From the NCBI RefSeq assembly GCF_001712795.1, contig NZ_KV757633.1, forward strand, positions 1 to 60,632: DNA of 60,632 nucleotides, read 5' to 3'. Position 1 is the first letter of the stretch; the number at the start of each line of letters is the position of its first letter. Positions 36,364-45,066 of this stretch are shown piece by piece. The notes below the pieces were generated by a model, which searched no databases, was not told where the DNA came from, and worked only from the letters and a program-made list of their open reading frames with translations. Made by a program: the position numbers and the translations under genes. This DNA comes from Nostoc sp. KVJ20. GTDB taxonomy: Bacteria > Cyanobacteriota > Cyanobacteriia > Cyanobacteriales > Nostocaceae.

Positions 36364-36504
36364 AACTAATTGTTAGTGTTTGACTGGAGGAGACTTATTC
36401 ATTATCAATTATTCGTTATACCAGTTTGAACAATGATTGCGAGAAATGGAGCGCCAAAAAGCGATCGCTAGGGACTCTTCCACAATCCAAAATCCAAAAT
36501 CGTC

Positions 36505-36852
36505 TTACTTTGTCCTCCTATTGATGTAGTCTTGCCAAAGAAAAGCTAAATCCTGACCTTGAACTTGCCATTCGGGAGAAACTTGGTACATACGCCTGGG
36601 GCGTCCCCGTCCTTCGAGTTTCTTCCAATATCCAGTGATTGCCCCTTGATCTTCCAGAAATTTGATTGCACTGTAAAGTACGGTATCTGAAAGCCGGTAG
36701 ATGGGATATTCAGTTTCTAATTGCTCGATCAACTCGGTTCCGTAGGATTCACCTTGTAATAAAACAGACAGGATGTAACAAACTGCTAGTTCTTGACAAA
36801 GGTAAGTTGGCGGAGGATTTTCAAAGAATTGATATATATCCTCAAGTTTCAT
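36505..36852 (-). CDS. PadR family transcriptional regulator
   Basis: A 115-residue winged-helix protein: YILSVLLQGESYGTELIEQL, LSDTVLYSAIKFLEDQGAIT and GRGRPRRMYQVSPEW are the PadR core helices and wing. The usual C-terminal dimerisation helix is short. Probably binds its own promoter; likely target also the CCB-like gene downstream, by position only. Confidence 0.92.
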   Translation of the reverse strand: MKLEDIYQFFENPPPTYLCQELAVCYILSVLLQGESYGTELIEQLETEYPIYRLSDTVLYSAIKFLEDQGAITGYWKKLEGRGRPRRMYQVSPEWQVQGQDLAFLWQDYINRRTK

Positions 36853-37664
36853 GGTTAGTGAATGGCTAAAAAAATGCCTTAGGGTAAGGTCTACAATCCT
36901 TGTAGTCAGTATACAGTGCTACTACCAAGCGAGTAATACAGATAAAGCTACTTAGACTAGATATCCATTGCGTAAACACCAAATAATCACCCACATCTGT
37001 GAAGTTGTGGGAAGAGTTTGCGAGTTTTAGGGGTAGAAAATAATGTATTCCTACCCAAGCTCGATACGGTGTGGTGAGGAGCGAACAGACAGTGGTAAAG
37101 TCACTATCTTGGTGTCAAGTGATGCCAAACTAGTTAGAACCGCTTAAGCAATAAAATGCCATCGAAAAAATTTTACAGGTAAAATGCTATTTTGTCTGTA
37201 AAAGTTAATAAACACTTTGTTTTACAGTGATTTTCCCAATGCGAATTCTAAAAGCTTACGCTAAGGGAGATGTCTGGTTTAAAGCTGCTACGGCAGTATA
37301 AACACTTAAGCATTAAATGTTACTAATTTCTTCAACAAGAGAATCTCTTGTGTCATTTGGCAAGCGTGATAGTAAATTTATCAAAGAAGACCTAAAGGCG
37401 CGAGGAAGAAGACCTAACTTTTCACGTTATTTTATGGAAAGCCCACGAAAAACCTAATATCCTAAACCCCTTCCCAATACAGGAAGGGGAAAATTCAAAG
37501 TATGTTTCCTAGAAGGAAAGAGATTTAGAAAGAGGTTTTCCAGATAGCATAAAAAGTCAGAAAGAAGACGGGGAAACGCGGGGATGAGGGGAAATAACTC
37601 TCTGTGTCTCCGTATCCCCGCGTCCCCGTGTCCTTTAATCAAGCGCCCAGCACATTGGTGAACT
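36853..37664. other. 812-bp intergenic region
   Basis: No supported gene. CCCCTTCC (37467-37474) and GGAAGGGG (37482-37489) form a hairpin without a T-run. From 37560 to 37635 the GGGGAAAC/ATCCCCGCGTCC segments form another dispersed inverted repeat. Confidence 0.5.
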
Positions 37665-38243
37665 ATGTCACAAACTCCTGATGCCCCATCATCTTCCACT
37701 TCTCTACGGGCTATTGCCCAAACCTTTCGCCTTACGGGTTGGATTAGCTTTTGGATTCAGCTAGTACTAGGCGTTGTTTCTAGCATAATTGTGTTGCTAT
37801 TTGCCATCTTTAATCAAAGAACTGGCAGTCCTAGTAATAATCCTGGGACTGGCTTTGGCGTATTTTTAGCAATTTGTGGATTGGTTGTTTTGGGTGGGGG
37901 GATTTATTTAGCTTACCGTTACACCAGAATTGGTAAGCAACTTGAATCTTCCAATCCCAGCAACCGCCCTCGGAAAAGTGAGACTGTGCAAGTATTACGC
38001 TTAGGGTTGTGGGTGAATTTAGGGGGAACGCTAGTGACTCTTTTGGGGGCACAAGCGATCGTTGGAACACTGGTAGCAAGATCCATATCTCCTCAAGCCA
38101 TAACTACCCAATTTTTTGACCCTACCCGAATTATTAGCGGTCTAGATATGCTTGTGGTACAGGCAAATACCAACACTGTCTCAGCGCATTTTGCAGGGCT
38201 TGTGGCGTCGCTTTGGTTACTCAATCGCATTAACCGACCTTAA
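37665..38243 (+). CDS. DUF3611 membrane protein (Tic21/PIC1-like)
   Basis: A 192-residue protein with four helices: FRLTGWISFWIQLVLGVVSS, GVFLAICGLVVLGGGIYLAY, LGLWVNLGGTLVTLLGAQAI and VSAHFAGLVASLWLLNRI. The YRYTRIGKQL loop and VQANTNTVSAHFAG end are typical of DUF3611, the family of plastid TIC21/PIC1, which has been linked to protein import and to iron transport. Monocistronic. Confidence 0.85.
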   Translation: MSQTPDAPSSSTSLRAIAQTFRLTGWISFWIQLVLGVVSSIIVLLFAIFNQRTGSPSNNPGTGFGVFLAICGLVVLGGGIYLAYRYTRIGKQLESSNPSNRPRKSETVQVLRLGLWVNLGGTLVTLLGAQAIVGTLVARSISPQAITTQFFDPTRIISGLDMLVVQANTNTVSAHFAGLVASLWLLNRINRP

Positions 38244-38631
38244 ACAGAGAAGTCGGAAGAAAAGATAAAAGTCAAAATCAAGTAATTCTTTTGACTTCTT
38301 TTCCTCTATTTTTCAGAGGTTGTATGACGAATAATTTAAATATGTCCATTGTACTTTTCCGAAATTATCAAAGTACAGCGTGAAGACTAATACTAGTTAC
38401 TTAATATTAACATCCGTCTACAGAATGATAACATCAAAATTCAGCACCCAGAATGGGCTAAACGCCCCGCTATCGCTAACAGAAGTCATAATTTAAAAGG
38501 AATGTAGCATGATTAATGCATTTATGGATCAAATTTTCTCCTAATTATTTAACTACTCTGACTCCTGAATTCTTACGTGATAACAGAACCATTATTAGGG
38601 TGATTTAATCTTTATTAGAGGTATTACCATT
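38244..38631. other. Spacer with dispersed repeats
   Basis: 388 bases. 38450-38486 is a reverse copy of the repeat at 23626-23660. A GACTCCTGAATTCTT tract, also found at 5175, 23660, 48775-48820, lies near 38560. No gene seen. Confidence 0.5.
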
Positions 38632-38832
38632 ATGAAACAACTAGAAATTTGGAAGTTTGGTATACAAGTACTTTTTAGTACATTGATGATTGGATTGTGT
38701 AGTTCCCTGATCTTTATGGAACGCGATAATAGCCAAAACCAAGCAGTTTATTGGAGTGGTTTATCAGGCGTACTTGCCTACTGGCTGCCCTCACCTGCAA
38801 CCACTCAGGGGTCTGGAAAATCAGAGGAGTAA
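38632..38832 (+). CDS. Small single-helix membrane protein (66 aa)
   Basis: A 66-residue protein, MKQLEIWKFGIQVLFSTLMI with one helix continuing LCSSLIF, then ERDNSQNQAVYWSGLSGVLA and YWLPSP. AGAGG lies 9 bases upstream and a clear terminator follows at 38874, so expression is likely. The pattern of a short cytoplasmic helix followed by YWSGLSGVLAYWLPSP occurs in small cyanobacterial proteins, function unknown. Confidence 0.7.
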   Translation: MKQLEIWKFGIQVLFSTLMIGLCSSLIFMERDNSQNQAVYWSGLSGVLAYWLPSPATTQGSGKSEE

Positions 38833-38873
38833 TACCAAATTTTGGATTTTAAATTTTGGATTTTAAATTTTTC

Positions 38874-38908
38874 TAGCCCTGGCAAGATATTGGCAGGGCT
38901 AAATTTTT
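38874..38908 (+). terminator. Intrinsic terminator after the 66-aa gene
   Basis: TAGCCCTG (38874-38881) pairs with CAGGGCTA (38894-38901), then AATTTTT. Confidence 0.8.
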
Positions 38909-38997
38909 ATGGTTGCTTTTCTGATCACGGCAAGCCAAAATCAGTATATGCTGATGTGTTGGCAGGTAGATAATAGGTTAAAAACTGAGAAAAATCT

Positions 38998-40278
38998 GTG
39001 CTGGATATCAAGCAAATACGGGAAAATCCGCAATTAGTTCAAGAACGATTGAATAGTCGTAGTGGTAAATACGACATTGAACCGATTTTACAGTTAGATC
39101 GGCAACAACGGGAAATTGAGGGGACGCGTAGTCAACTCCAAGCCCGTAGCAACGAAATCGGTAAAATTGTCGGGCAGAAGATTAAATCTGGGATCAATCC
39201 TCAAGACCCAGAAATTCAAGCTTTGCGGGATGAAGGGAACTCTGTTAAAGCTACGTTGAGTCAATTGGAACCCCAAGAAAAAGAACTCAAAGCTGAAATT
39301 GCCCAACTTGTGTTGGCACTTCCTAACTTGCCAAGCGACTCTACACCCCTTGGAAAGAATGAGGAAGATAACGTAGAAGTACGCCGTTGGGGTGATGAGT
39401 ACATTCCTCAAAATCCGAATATTCTCCCTCACTGGGAAATTGGCGAAAAGCTGGGTATTCTCAATGTTGAACGGGCTGTAAAAGTTGCCCAAAGTCGCTT
39501 TGTGACATTGATAGGCGCTGGTGCAGCATTGGAGAGGGCATTAATTCAATTTATGCTGACTCTCCATACTCAAGCTGGCTATGTCGAAGTCAGTCCGCCG
39601 CTATTAGTGAATACTGAGTCTTTAACAGCGACCGGTCAGTTACCCAAGTTTGCTGAAGAAAGTTTTAAATGCGCTGATGATGACTTGTGGCTGATTCCTA
39701 CGGCGGAAGTTCCAGTTACAAATCTCTACCGGGGTGAAATTCTCGCTGCTGAAGATTTACCTATCTACCACTGTGCTTTTACTCCCTGTTTTCGCCGTGA
39801 AGCTGGTAGTTATGGGCGCGATATGCGGGGATTAATTCGTCTCCATCAATTTAATAAGGTGGAAATGGTGAAATTCGTCGAACCCAGTACGTCTTTTGAT
39901 GAATTGGAGAAATTGGTGGAGAATGCAGAAGCAATTTTACAGGCATTGCAGTTGCCTTACCGAGTAGTAAATTTAAGTACTGGAGATTTGGGATTTGCCT
40001 CTACCAAAACTTATGATTTAGAGGTTTGGTTGCCTTCTTCTGGCAAATACCGCGAAATTTCTAGCTGTTCCAATACTATAGATTTTCAGGCGCGACGGGC
40101 TGATATTCGTTTCAAAGAGGCGGGGAAGAAAGGCACTCAGTTCGTACATACCCTCAATGGTTCGGGTTTGGCTGTAGGACGGACGATGGCAGCAATTTTG
40201 GAGAATTATCAACAACCTGATGGGACGGTGAGGATACCAGAAGCGTTGCAACCTTACTTGGGACGTGAAGTTTTATAG
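38998..40278 (+). CDS. serS: Seryl-tRNA synthetase
   Basis: A 426-residue class II synthetase with GTG start. The N-terminal coiled-coil arm spans residues 25-105; motif 2 is FRREAGSYGRDMRGLIRLHQ, and motif 3 NGSGLAVGRTMAAILENYQ. TAEVPVTNLY and the TGDLGFASTKTYDLEVWLPS block are also conserved. Charges tRNA-Ser (and tRNA-Sec where present). 131 bases of heptamer repeats separate it from rseP. Confidence 0.97.
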   Translation: MLDIKQIRENPQLVQERLNSRSGKYDIEPILQLDRQQREIEGTRSQLQARSNEIGKIVGQKIKSGINPQDPEIQALRDEGNSVKATLSQLEPQEKELKAEIAQLVLALPNLPSDSTPLGKNEEDNVEVRRWGDEYIPQNPNILPHWEIGEKLGILNVERAVKVAQSRFVTLIGAGAALERALIQFMLTLHTQAGYVEVSPPLLVNTESLTATGQLPKFAEESFKCADDDLWLIPTAEVPVTNLYRGEILAAEDLPIYHCAFTPCFRREAGSYGRDMRGLIRLHQFNKVEMVKFVEPSTSFDELEKLVENAEAILQALQLPYRVVNLSTGDLGFASTKTYDLEVWLPSSGKYREISSCSNTIDFQARRADIRFKEAGKKGTQFVHTLNGSGLAVGRTMAAILENYQQPDGTVRIPEALQPYLGREVL

Positions 40279-40281
40279 TTT

Positions 40282-40372
40282 GTCATTAGTCATTTGTCCT
40301 TTGTTATTTACCGATGACCAATGACCAATGACTAATACCCAATACCCAATACTCAATGCCCAATTAGAATGG
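40282..40372. repeat. Heptamer tract between serS and rseP
   Basis: GTCATTA/GTCCTTT units followed by GACCAAT and TACCCAA units. Confidence 0.7.
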
Positions 40373-40409
40373 AGATAACTATAGCTTAATATTTTCACTA
40401 ATTTGCTCT

Positions 40410-41510
40410 ATGTCAGTTTTAGCAGCGATCGCAGTCTTGGCTGTTTTGATCTTGGTACACGAGTTGGGACATTTTGTTGCAGCACGTTCTCAAGGCATTC
40501 TCGTTAACCGTTTTTCTTTGGGTTTTGGCCCAGTTCTTTTAAAGTACCAAGGTTCACAAACCGAATATGCTGTCCGCGCTTTTCCCTTGGGCGGCTTTGT
40601 GGGCTTTCCCGATGATGACCCCGATAGCGATGTTCCACCCAATGACCCAAATTTGCTGCGTAACCGTCCAGTTTTAGACCGGGCGATCGTCATCAGTGCC
40701 GGTGTGATCGCAAATTTAATATTTGCTTATTTTGTGTTGGCTCTGCAATTGGGTATCGTTGGTATTCCCAAGGAATTAAACTATCAAGCTGGTGTTCTTG
40801 TACAGCCTGTTAATCAAGAATCTGTTGCCTACCAAGCAGGAATTAGAGAAGGTGATATTATTCTGGCTGTGAATGGTCAGGAACTCCCGGCTTCTGATCA
40901 GTCAACTCCTTTGCTGACAAAAGAAATTCAAACTCATCCCAATCAGCAAATCGAACTGAAAATTCTGCGTGAAAACCAACAACAAACTCTGAAATTAACA
41001 CCAAAACTAGGAGCCGATGGCAAAGGTGTAGTTGGTGTGGCACTTAGTCCAAATGCTACAGCAATCTATCGCCGTCCTAATAGTCCTTTTGAAATTTTTG
41101 GTCTTGCTGCTAATAGATTTCAACAATTATTTGTTGGTACACTAAGCGGTTTTGGCCAGTTAATTACCAACTTTCAACAAACTGCTGGGCAAGTTTCTGG
41201 GCCAGTTAATATTGTCAAAATTGGTGCGAAATTAGCTGAAGACAATACTGTAAATCTGTTGTCTTTTGCGGCAATTATCAGCATTAACTTGGCTATTATC
41301 AATATTTTGCCTTTGCCAGCTTTGGATGGTGGACAACTGGCTTTTCTGCTGATTGAAGGTTTGCGCGGTAAGCCTGTGCCTAGCCGCATTCAAGAAGGTG
41401 TAATGCAAACAGGCTTGGTGTTACTCTTAGGCTTAGGAATTTTTCTGATCGTCAAAGAAACTACTCAATTAACTAGTCAATTGGAGTGGGTACAAAAATT
41501 ATTCCAGTGA
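40410..41510 (+). CDS. rseP: Site-2 metalloprotease, RseP family
   Basis: A 366-residue M50 intramembrane protease: zinc site HELGH (residues 17-21) in the first helix, one PDZ domain (QAGIREGDIILAVNGQELPA), and the third ligand in ILPLPALDGGQLAFLLIEGL. It cleaves membrane-bound anti-sigma factors or other regulators after a first cut. It overlaps the endonuclease III gene. Confidence 0.95.
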   Translation: MSVLAAIAVLAVLILVHELGHFVAARSQGILVNRFSLGFGPVLLKYQGSQTEYAVRAFPLGGFVGFPDDDPDSDVPPNDPNLLRNRPVLDRAIVISAGVIANLIFAYFVLALQLGIVGIPKELNYQAGVLVQPVNQESVAYQAGIREGDIILAVNGQELPASDQSTPLLTKEIQTHPNQQIELKILRENQQQTLKLTPKLGADGKGVVGVALSPNATAIYRRPNSPFEIFGLAANRFQQLFVGTLSGFGQLITNFQQTAGQVSGPVNIVKIGAKLAEDNTVNLLSFAAIISINLAIINILPLPALDGGQLAFLLIEGLRGKPVPSRIQEGVMQTGLVLLLGLGIFLIVKETTQLTSQLEWVQKLFQ

Positions 41511-42175
41511 GTACTACGCGCAAATCGTTATCTAAAAAGCAGCGATCGCTAGAAATTTTAACTCGTCTGAAGCGTCTTTATCCAGATGCTACTTGCTCTT
41601 TGAACTACTCAACGCCAGTACAACTGTTGGTAGCAACGATTCTCTCGGCCCAATGTACTGATGAGCGGGTAAATAAGGTGACACCAGCTTTATTTGGTAA
41701 ATTTCCTGATGCCGCGAGTTTAGCGATCGCTGACTTAGTAGAATTAGAAAGTTTGGTGCGTTCAACTGGGTTTTATCACAATAAAGCCAAGAACATTCAA
41801 GCCGCCTGTCGGATGATTGTTACTGAATTTGACTCTGTTGTTCCCAACCAAATGGAACAGTTGTTAAAGCTTCCAGGTGTGGCGCGGAAGACAGCAAATG
41901 TAGTCTTGGCTCATGCTTATGGCATTAATGCTGGCGTGACAGTAGATACTCACGTCAAGCGCCTGTGCGGACGTTTGGGTTTAACTGAAGCAAAAGACCC
42001 CGTTCGGATTGAGCAAGATTTAATGGGTTTATTGCCTCAGCCTGATTGGGAAAATTGGTCAATTCGGCTGATTTATCACGGTCGTGCTATTTGTAAAGCC
42101 CGCTCTCCCGCCTGCATTGCTTGTGAGCTTGCCGATTTATGTCCTGCTGCAAATAAGCCAGTGGTTGTAGGATAA
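41507..42175 (+). CDS. nth: Endonuclease III
   Basis: About 222 residues: HhH motif KLPGVARKTANVVLAHAYG with the catalytic Lys, the Asp in TVDTHVKRLCGRLGL, and the C-terminal 4Fe-4S motif C-x6-C-x2-C-x5-C (CKARSPACIACELADLC). It removes oxidised pyrimidines and cuts at abasic sites. I start it at GTG 41507, which overlaps the rseP stop as GTGA; an in-frame GTG at 41486 is also possible. Confidence 0.94.
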   Translation: MSTTRKSLSKKQRSLEILTRLKRLYPDATCSLNYSTPVQLLVATILSAQCTDERVNKVTPALFGKFPDAASLAIADLVELESLVRSTGFYHNKAKNIQAACRMIVTEFDSVVPNQMEQLLKLPGVARKTANVVLAHAYGINAGVTVDTHVKRLCGRLGLTEAKDPVRIEQDLMGLLPQPDWENWSIRLIYHGRAICKARSPACIACELADLCPAANKPVVVG

Positions 42176-42251
42176 GCGACACAAGTAGCGCCAGAATTGA
42201 TGGAGAGACTGTAGAATGGAAAACGGTGTCTTTAAATAAGTTAGAGAATAT

Positions 42252-42554
42252 ATGGCTAAAAAGAGCATGATTGAGCGCGAGAAAAAGCGCACCAGGTTGA
42301 TAGAAAAGTATGCTGACAAGCGGGAAGCTCTTTTGGAAGAGTTCAGAAGTGCAGCATCTCCTTTGGATAAGCTAGAAATCCACCGGAAGATTCAACAGCT
42401 ACCCCGGAATAGTGCGCCCACCCGCCACCGCAATCGTTGCTGGTTGACTGGTCGTTCTAGAGGAGTTTACCGCGATTTTGGTTTGTCTCGGAACGTGCTA
42501 CGGGAATGGGCACATGAAGGTCTTTTGCCTGGAGTTGTTAAGTCTAGCTGGTAG
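42252..42554 (+). CDS. rpsN: 30S ribosomal protein S14
   Basis: A 100-residue protein of the zinc-free (C-minus) type: [40 protein letters not shown] and the terminal [12 protein letters not shown]. It lies alone, away from the main ribosomal operon, as in other cyanobacteria. Confidence 0.97.
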
Positions 42555-42567
42555 TTAAGAGTCATTA

Positions 42568-42735
42568 GTCATTAGTGAGCCAGCGCGGTCTTGGGGAGCC
42601 AGTGCGGTCTTGGGGTCTCCCCAAGTGGAGCATCTGGCGTGGTTTCCCCCATGAGTGACTGGCGAACCCGTAAGGGTCATTAGTCATTGGTAAAAAACAA
42701 ATGACAAAGGACAAATGACAAATGACAAATGACAA
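42568..42735. repeat. Dispersed repeat GCGCGGTCTTGGGG with heptamer flanks
   Basis: GCCAGCGCGGTCTTGGGGAG and GCCAGTGCGGTCTTGGGGTC are tandem; CCCCAAG and ATGAGTGACTGGC follow. A related copy is at 56739-56790. Flanked by GTCATTA units and ACAAATG units. Confidence 0.75.
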
Positions 42736-42739
42736 AATA

Positions 42740-43069
42740 TTATTGACCACAACACTTATCAATTCCCAGACTTTCTAAGAGTAGATCGCTGACGGCGTTG
42801 GCGATCGCAAACTCTCCATAAAAGCTATTAGAAAAATCATAGGACTGCATCTCTGTGACAATGGCAATTACCAGAGAACCAAGGTCATTTTCTCCTTCCA
42901 TCCGTTGACGCACAAAAATCTGTGCGGCTCGTTGGGCAATATTTTGGTTAACGGCTTCGGGGATAAATTCTGTATCTAGCCACCGTTGTAAGCGTTCTCG
43001 TAACCATTCACCTTCGAGCAACGGATTTTCAGGCGGTGGTAGGGTGATGGGTGGAATTGGTTGAGTCAT
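42740..43069 (-). CDS. Conserved hypothetical protein (109 aa)
   Basis: A 109-residue protein, MTQPIPPITLPPPENPLLEG then WLRERLQRWLDTEFIPEAVN, IAQRAAQIFVRQRMEGENDL and an all-helical remainder ending KCCGQ. It looks like a soluble helical cyanobacterial protein that I cannot assign. It is divergent from aat with about 100 bases between starts. Confidence 0.75.
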   Translation of the reverse strand: MTQPIPPITLPPPENPLLEGEWLRERLQRWLDTEFIPEAVNQNIAQRAAQIFVRQRMEGENDLGSLVIAIVTEMQSYDFSNSFYGEFAIANAVSDLLLESLGIDKCCGQ

Positions 43070-43171
43070 CTTTTTTAAACGCAGAGGGACGCGGAGGGAA
43101 ACGCAGAGGAACGCTAAGGTTGACTGTTAGCATCAAATTGCGTTTCTAAGAGTGTTTTTTTATATTTATTT

Positions 43172-43750
43172 ATGCAATATGATATCGCCGCTATTGTTGA
43201 GGGCTATGCACAAGGCTATTTTCTCATGGCTGATGAACGCGATCGCTTGAGTTGGTACGGAAGTCGCGATCGGACTTTGATTCCTTTGGATGAGCGGTTT
43301 CGTTACCCCAAGTCTTTGCAGCGTGTTCTGAATCAAGAACGGTTTACTGTGGCGATTAATCAAGACTTTCAGGCTGTGGTGGCTGGCTGTGCTGACAGAG
43401 AGACAACCTGGATTTCACCGGAATTACGAGAAATTTATTCGCTACTTTACCAGAATGGTTATGCTTATAGTTTTGAAACTTGGCAGGGTGACGAATTAGC
43501 CGGGGGAATTTTAGGGATTGTGATTGGTGGGGCTTTTATTGGCGAGTCGATGTTTTACCGCATTCCCGAAGGTTCAAAGGTAGCGATGGTAAAGTTGGTG
43601 GAAAGATTGCGTCAAAGGAAATTTGTATTTTTTGATGCCCAAATGATGAATCCTCACTTGGAGAGGTTTGGTGCTTATCGAGTTGAGGATGAAGAATATC
43701 AAGTTTTACTAAAGCAAGCATTACACCGTCCATGTTCTCTAATAATTTAG
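43172..43750 (+). CDS. aat: Leucyl/phenylalanyl-tRNA-protein transferase
   Basis: A 192-residue protein with YAQGYFLMADERDRLSWYGS, YPKSLQRVLNQERFTVAINQ, GYAYSFETWQGDELAGGILG and GGAFIGESMFYR, all typical of Aat. The C-terminal region is shorter than in E. coli (234 aa). It transfers Leu or Phe to N-terminal Arg/Lys of proteins, marking them for ClpS/ClpAP. Confidence 0.93.
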   Translation: MQYDIAAIVEGYAQGYFLMADERDRLSWYGSRDRTLIPLDERFRYPKSLQRVLNQERFTVAINQDFQAVVAGCADRETTWISPELREIYSLLYQNGYAYSFETWQGDELAGGILGIVIGGAFIGESMFYRIPEGSKVAMVKLVERLRQRKFVFFDAQMMNPHLERFGAYRVEDEEYQVLLKQALHRPCSLII

Positions 43751-43773
43751 TCAGACTAAAGTTTGTAACTACT

Positions 43774-43897
43774 TATTTGTGTTAAACGCAATTATCGTGA
43801 TCTTCTAAAAATAATTCGCGCCTTGATTGCGTCAGGTCTTATTAACTACTTCTATCCTCATCAACCTAATCATCCACGCCAGAAGTATATTGCCTAG
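43774..43897 (+). pseudogene. Possible C-terminal gene fragment
   Basis: A 40-codon frame directly after a stop, without a start: CVKRNYRDLLKIIRALIASG followed by LINYFYPHQPNHPRQKYIA and a TAG at 43895. The winged-helix-like ending (a 'LIASGLI...YP..PNHPRQKY' pattern) recalls the tail of AlbA_2/RecG-like or Fic-type proteins. No upstream part remains. Weak call. Confidence 0.3.
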
Positions 43898-44382
43898 ATT
43901 TCAAGTTAAAGTTGAAGACTTTAAATTGGATTTGAAAAACCTGCAAGAGTTTAGAAGGCTGTGATTTTTATCAGCTGGTGTAATCGTTGTTGCGGCGTGT
44001 GAAGCAATTATCTCATTCATTGCAACAGCAGAACAAGGTAACTTTACCACCACCCTAAAAAATCTGACTGTTCAACGAACTTTGGGGGTTTGAGTCCCCA
44101 GCAAGATAGGTAGCACGTTTTGTGTCGGGGTTAAATCCCCGTTACAAAACATAATTGCGATAGCGAAGCGGTAGCAAGAGTGCGAATTGCGAATTGTTTT
44201 AATCTCTATTTTTCTAGATTGCGCTCACCCATCAGAATTTATTTTTTAACTGTCTTCTTAACTGTCTTATCTGTCATTGCGTTTTCTTGCTGATGGCGAG
44301 AAAATACAAACGCGACAGTAAAAAACATTGGACAACAATACAATTATCTCAATAGAATCTATTCTTTTTGGAGGGAAAAATC
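43898..44382. other. Spacer before the 125-aa gene
   Basis: Contains dispersed repeats GGGGGTTTGAGTCCCCAGC (about 44088) and GTCGGGGTTAAATCCCCG (44123-44142), plus GCGATAGCGAAGCGGTAGC near 44155. No gene supported. The GGAGGG site for the next gene is at 44370. Confidence 0.5.
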
Positions 44383-44760
44383 ATGAGTTCACTCAATCAA
44401 AGTCAAAGCTATATGTTAACGCAAGGTCAAGACATTTATCTGTCTGGTAATCTCATTCAAAGCGAAAAATTCTCTATTAAAAAGACCCTACGGGATGGAG
44501 GAAAAATCCGTTTTAAAATTCGTTATTCGGCTGAACTACAGGGTTTCTGCCTGCTAGAAGTTTTTCTTATGAGAGCATATAACAGAACACAAACTGCTAG
44601 TATGACTATCCCTAATGGTGGTTCGACAGCTAATGTTCAAGAACAAGAGCAAGAATTTAGTATTTGGGAGCCAGGAGATTATTACTTCTTTTTCAAAATG
44701 TCTTCCAATAATGGAAAATTTCATATTGAGGATTATCAGCTTTATTGGTCAGGTAATTAA
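44383..44760 (+). CDS. Hypothetical beta-rich protein (125 aa)
   Basis: A 125-residue protein, MSSLNQSQSYMLTQGQDIYL, predicted mostly beta strands (KIRFKIRYSAELQGFCLLEV, WEPGDYYFFFKMSS, IEDYQLYWSGN); no signal peptide or helix. GGAGGG 7 bases before the ATG at 44383 is strong and fixes the start. Size and alternating hydrophobics suggest a small jelly-roll or beta-sandwich protein. Family not recognised. Confidence 0.75.
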   Translation: MSSLNQSQSYMLTQGQDIYLSGNLIQSEKFSIKKTLRDGGKIRFKIRYSAELQGFCLLEVFLMRAYNRTQTASMTIPNGGSTANVQEQEQEFSIWEPGDYYFFFKMSSNNGKFHIEDYQLYWSGN

Positions 44761-45066
44761 TTGTTTTTCGTTGGAAATACCAAAATCAGCAGCCTTAAAC
44801 TAGAGCAAAATAAAGACGGATATCGTCAGAATTTATGATTAAAAAAGGCTTTTTATCTGGCTTATAGACCAAAACACTTCACCTCATAACTTAACAATCC
44901 GTTCTAAAAAAATCACGCTCAAGAGAAGTCTGAGCGGAGGAAGTTGCCGCTCGAACTTCTCCTTCCCTTCTCTACGAAAAGCTGCGCTACGGAGACACTC
45001 TTTCTAACTTGCTTGTATTGTAGGAATAAGGTGAGTGCGAGAAAAAGAGTATCTGATAGTTTTTTC
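44761..45066. other. 306-bp spacer
   Basis: Convergent gap. A GAAGTTGCCGCTCGAACTTC stretch near 44939 can fold; otherwise only dispersed CTACGGAGACAC-like repeat. No gene. Confidence 0.4.

Noticed and set aside
37239..37303. Short frame MRILKAYAKGDVWFKAATAV
   Set aside because: Twenty codons, no upstream site; indistinguishable from chance.
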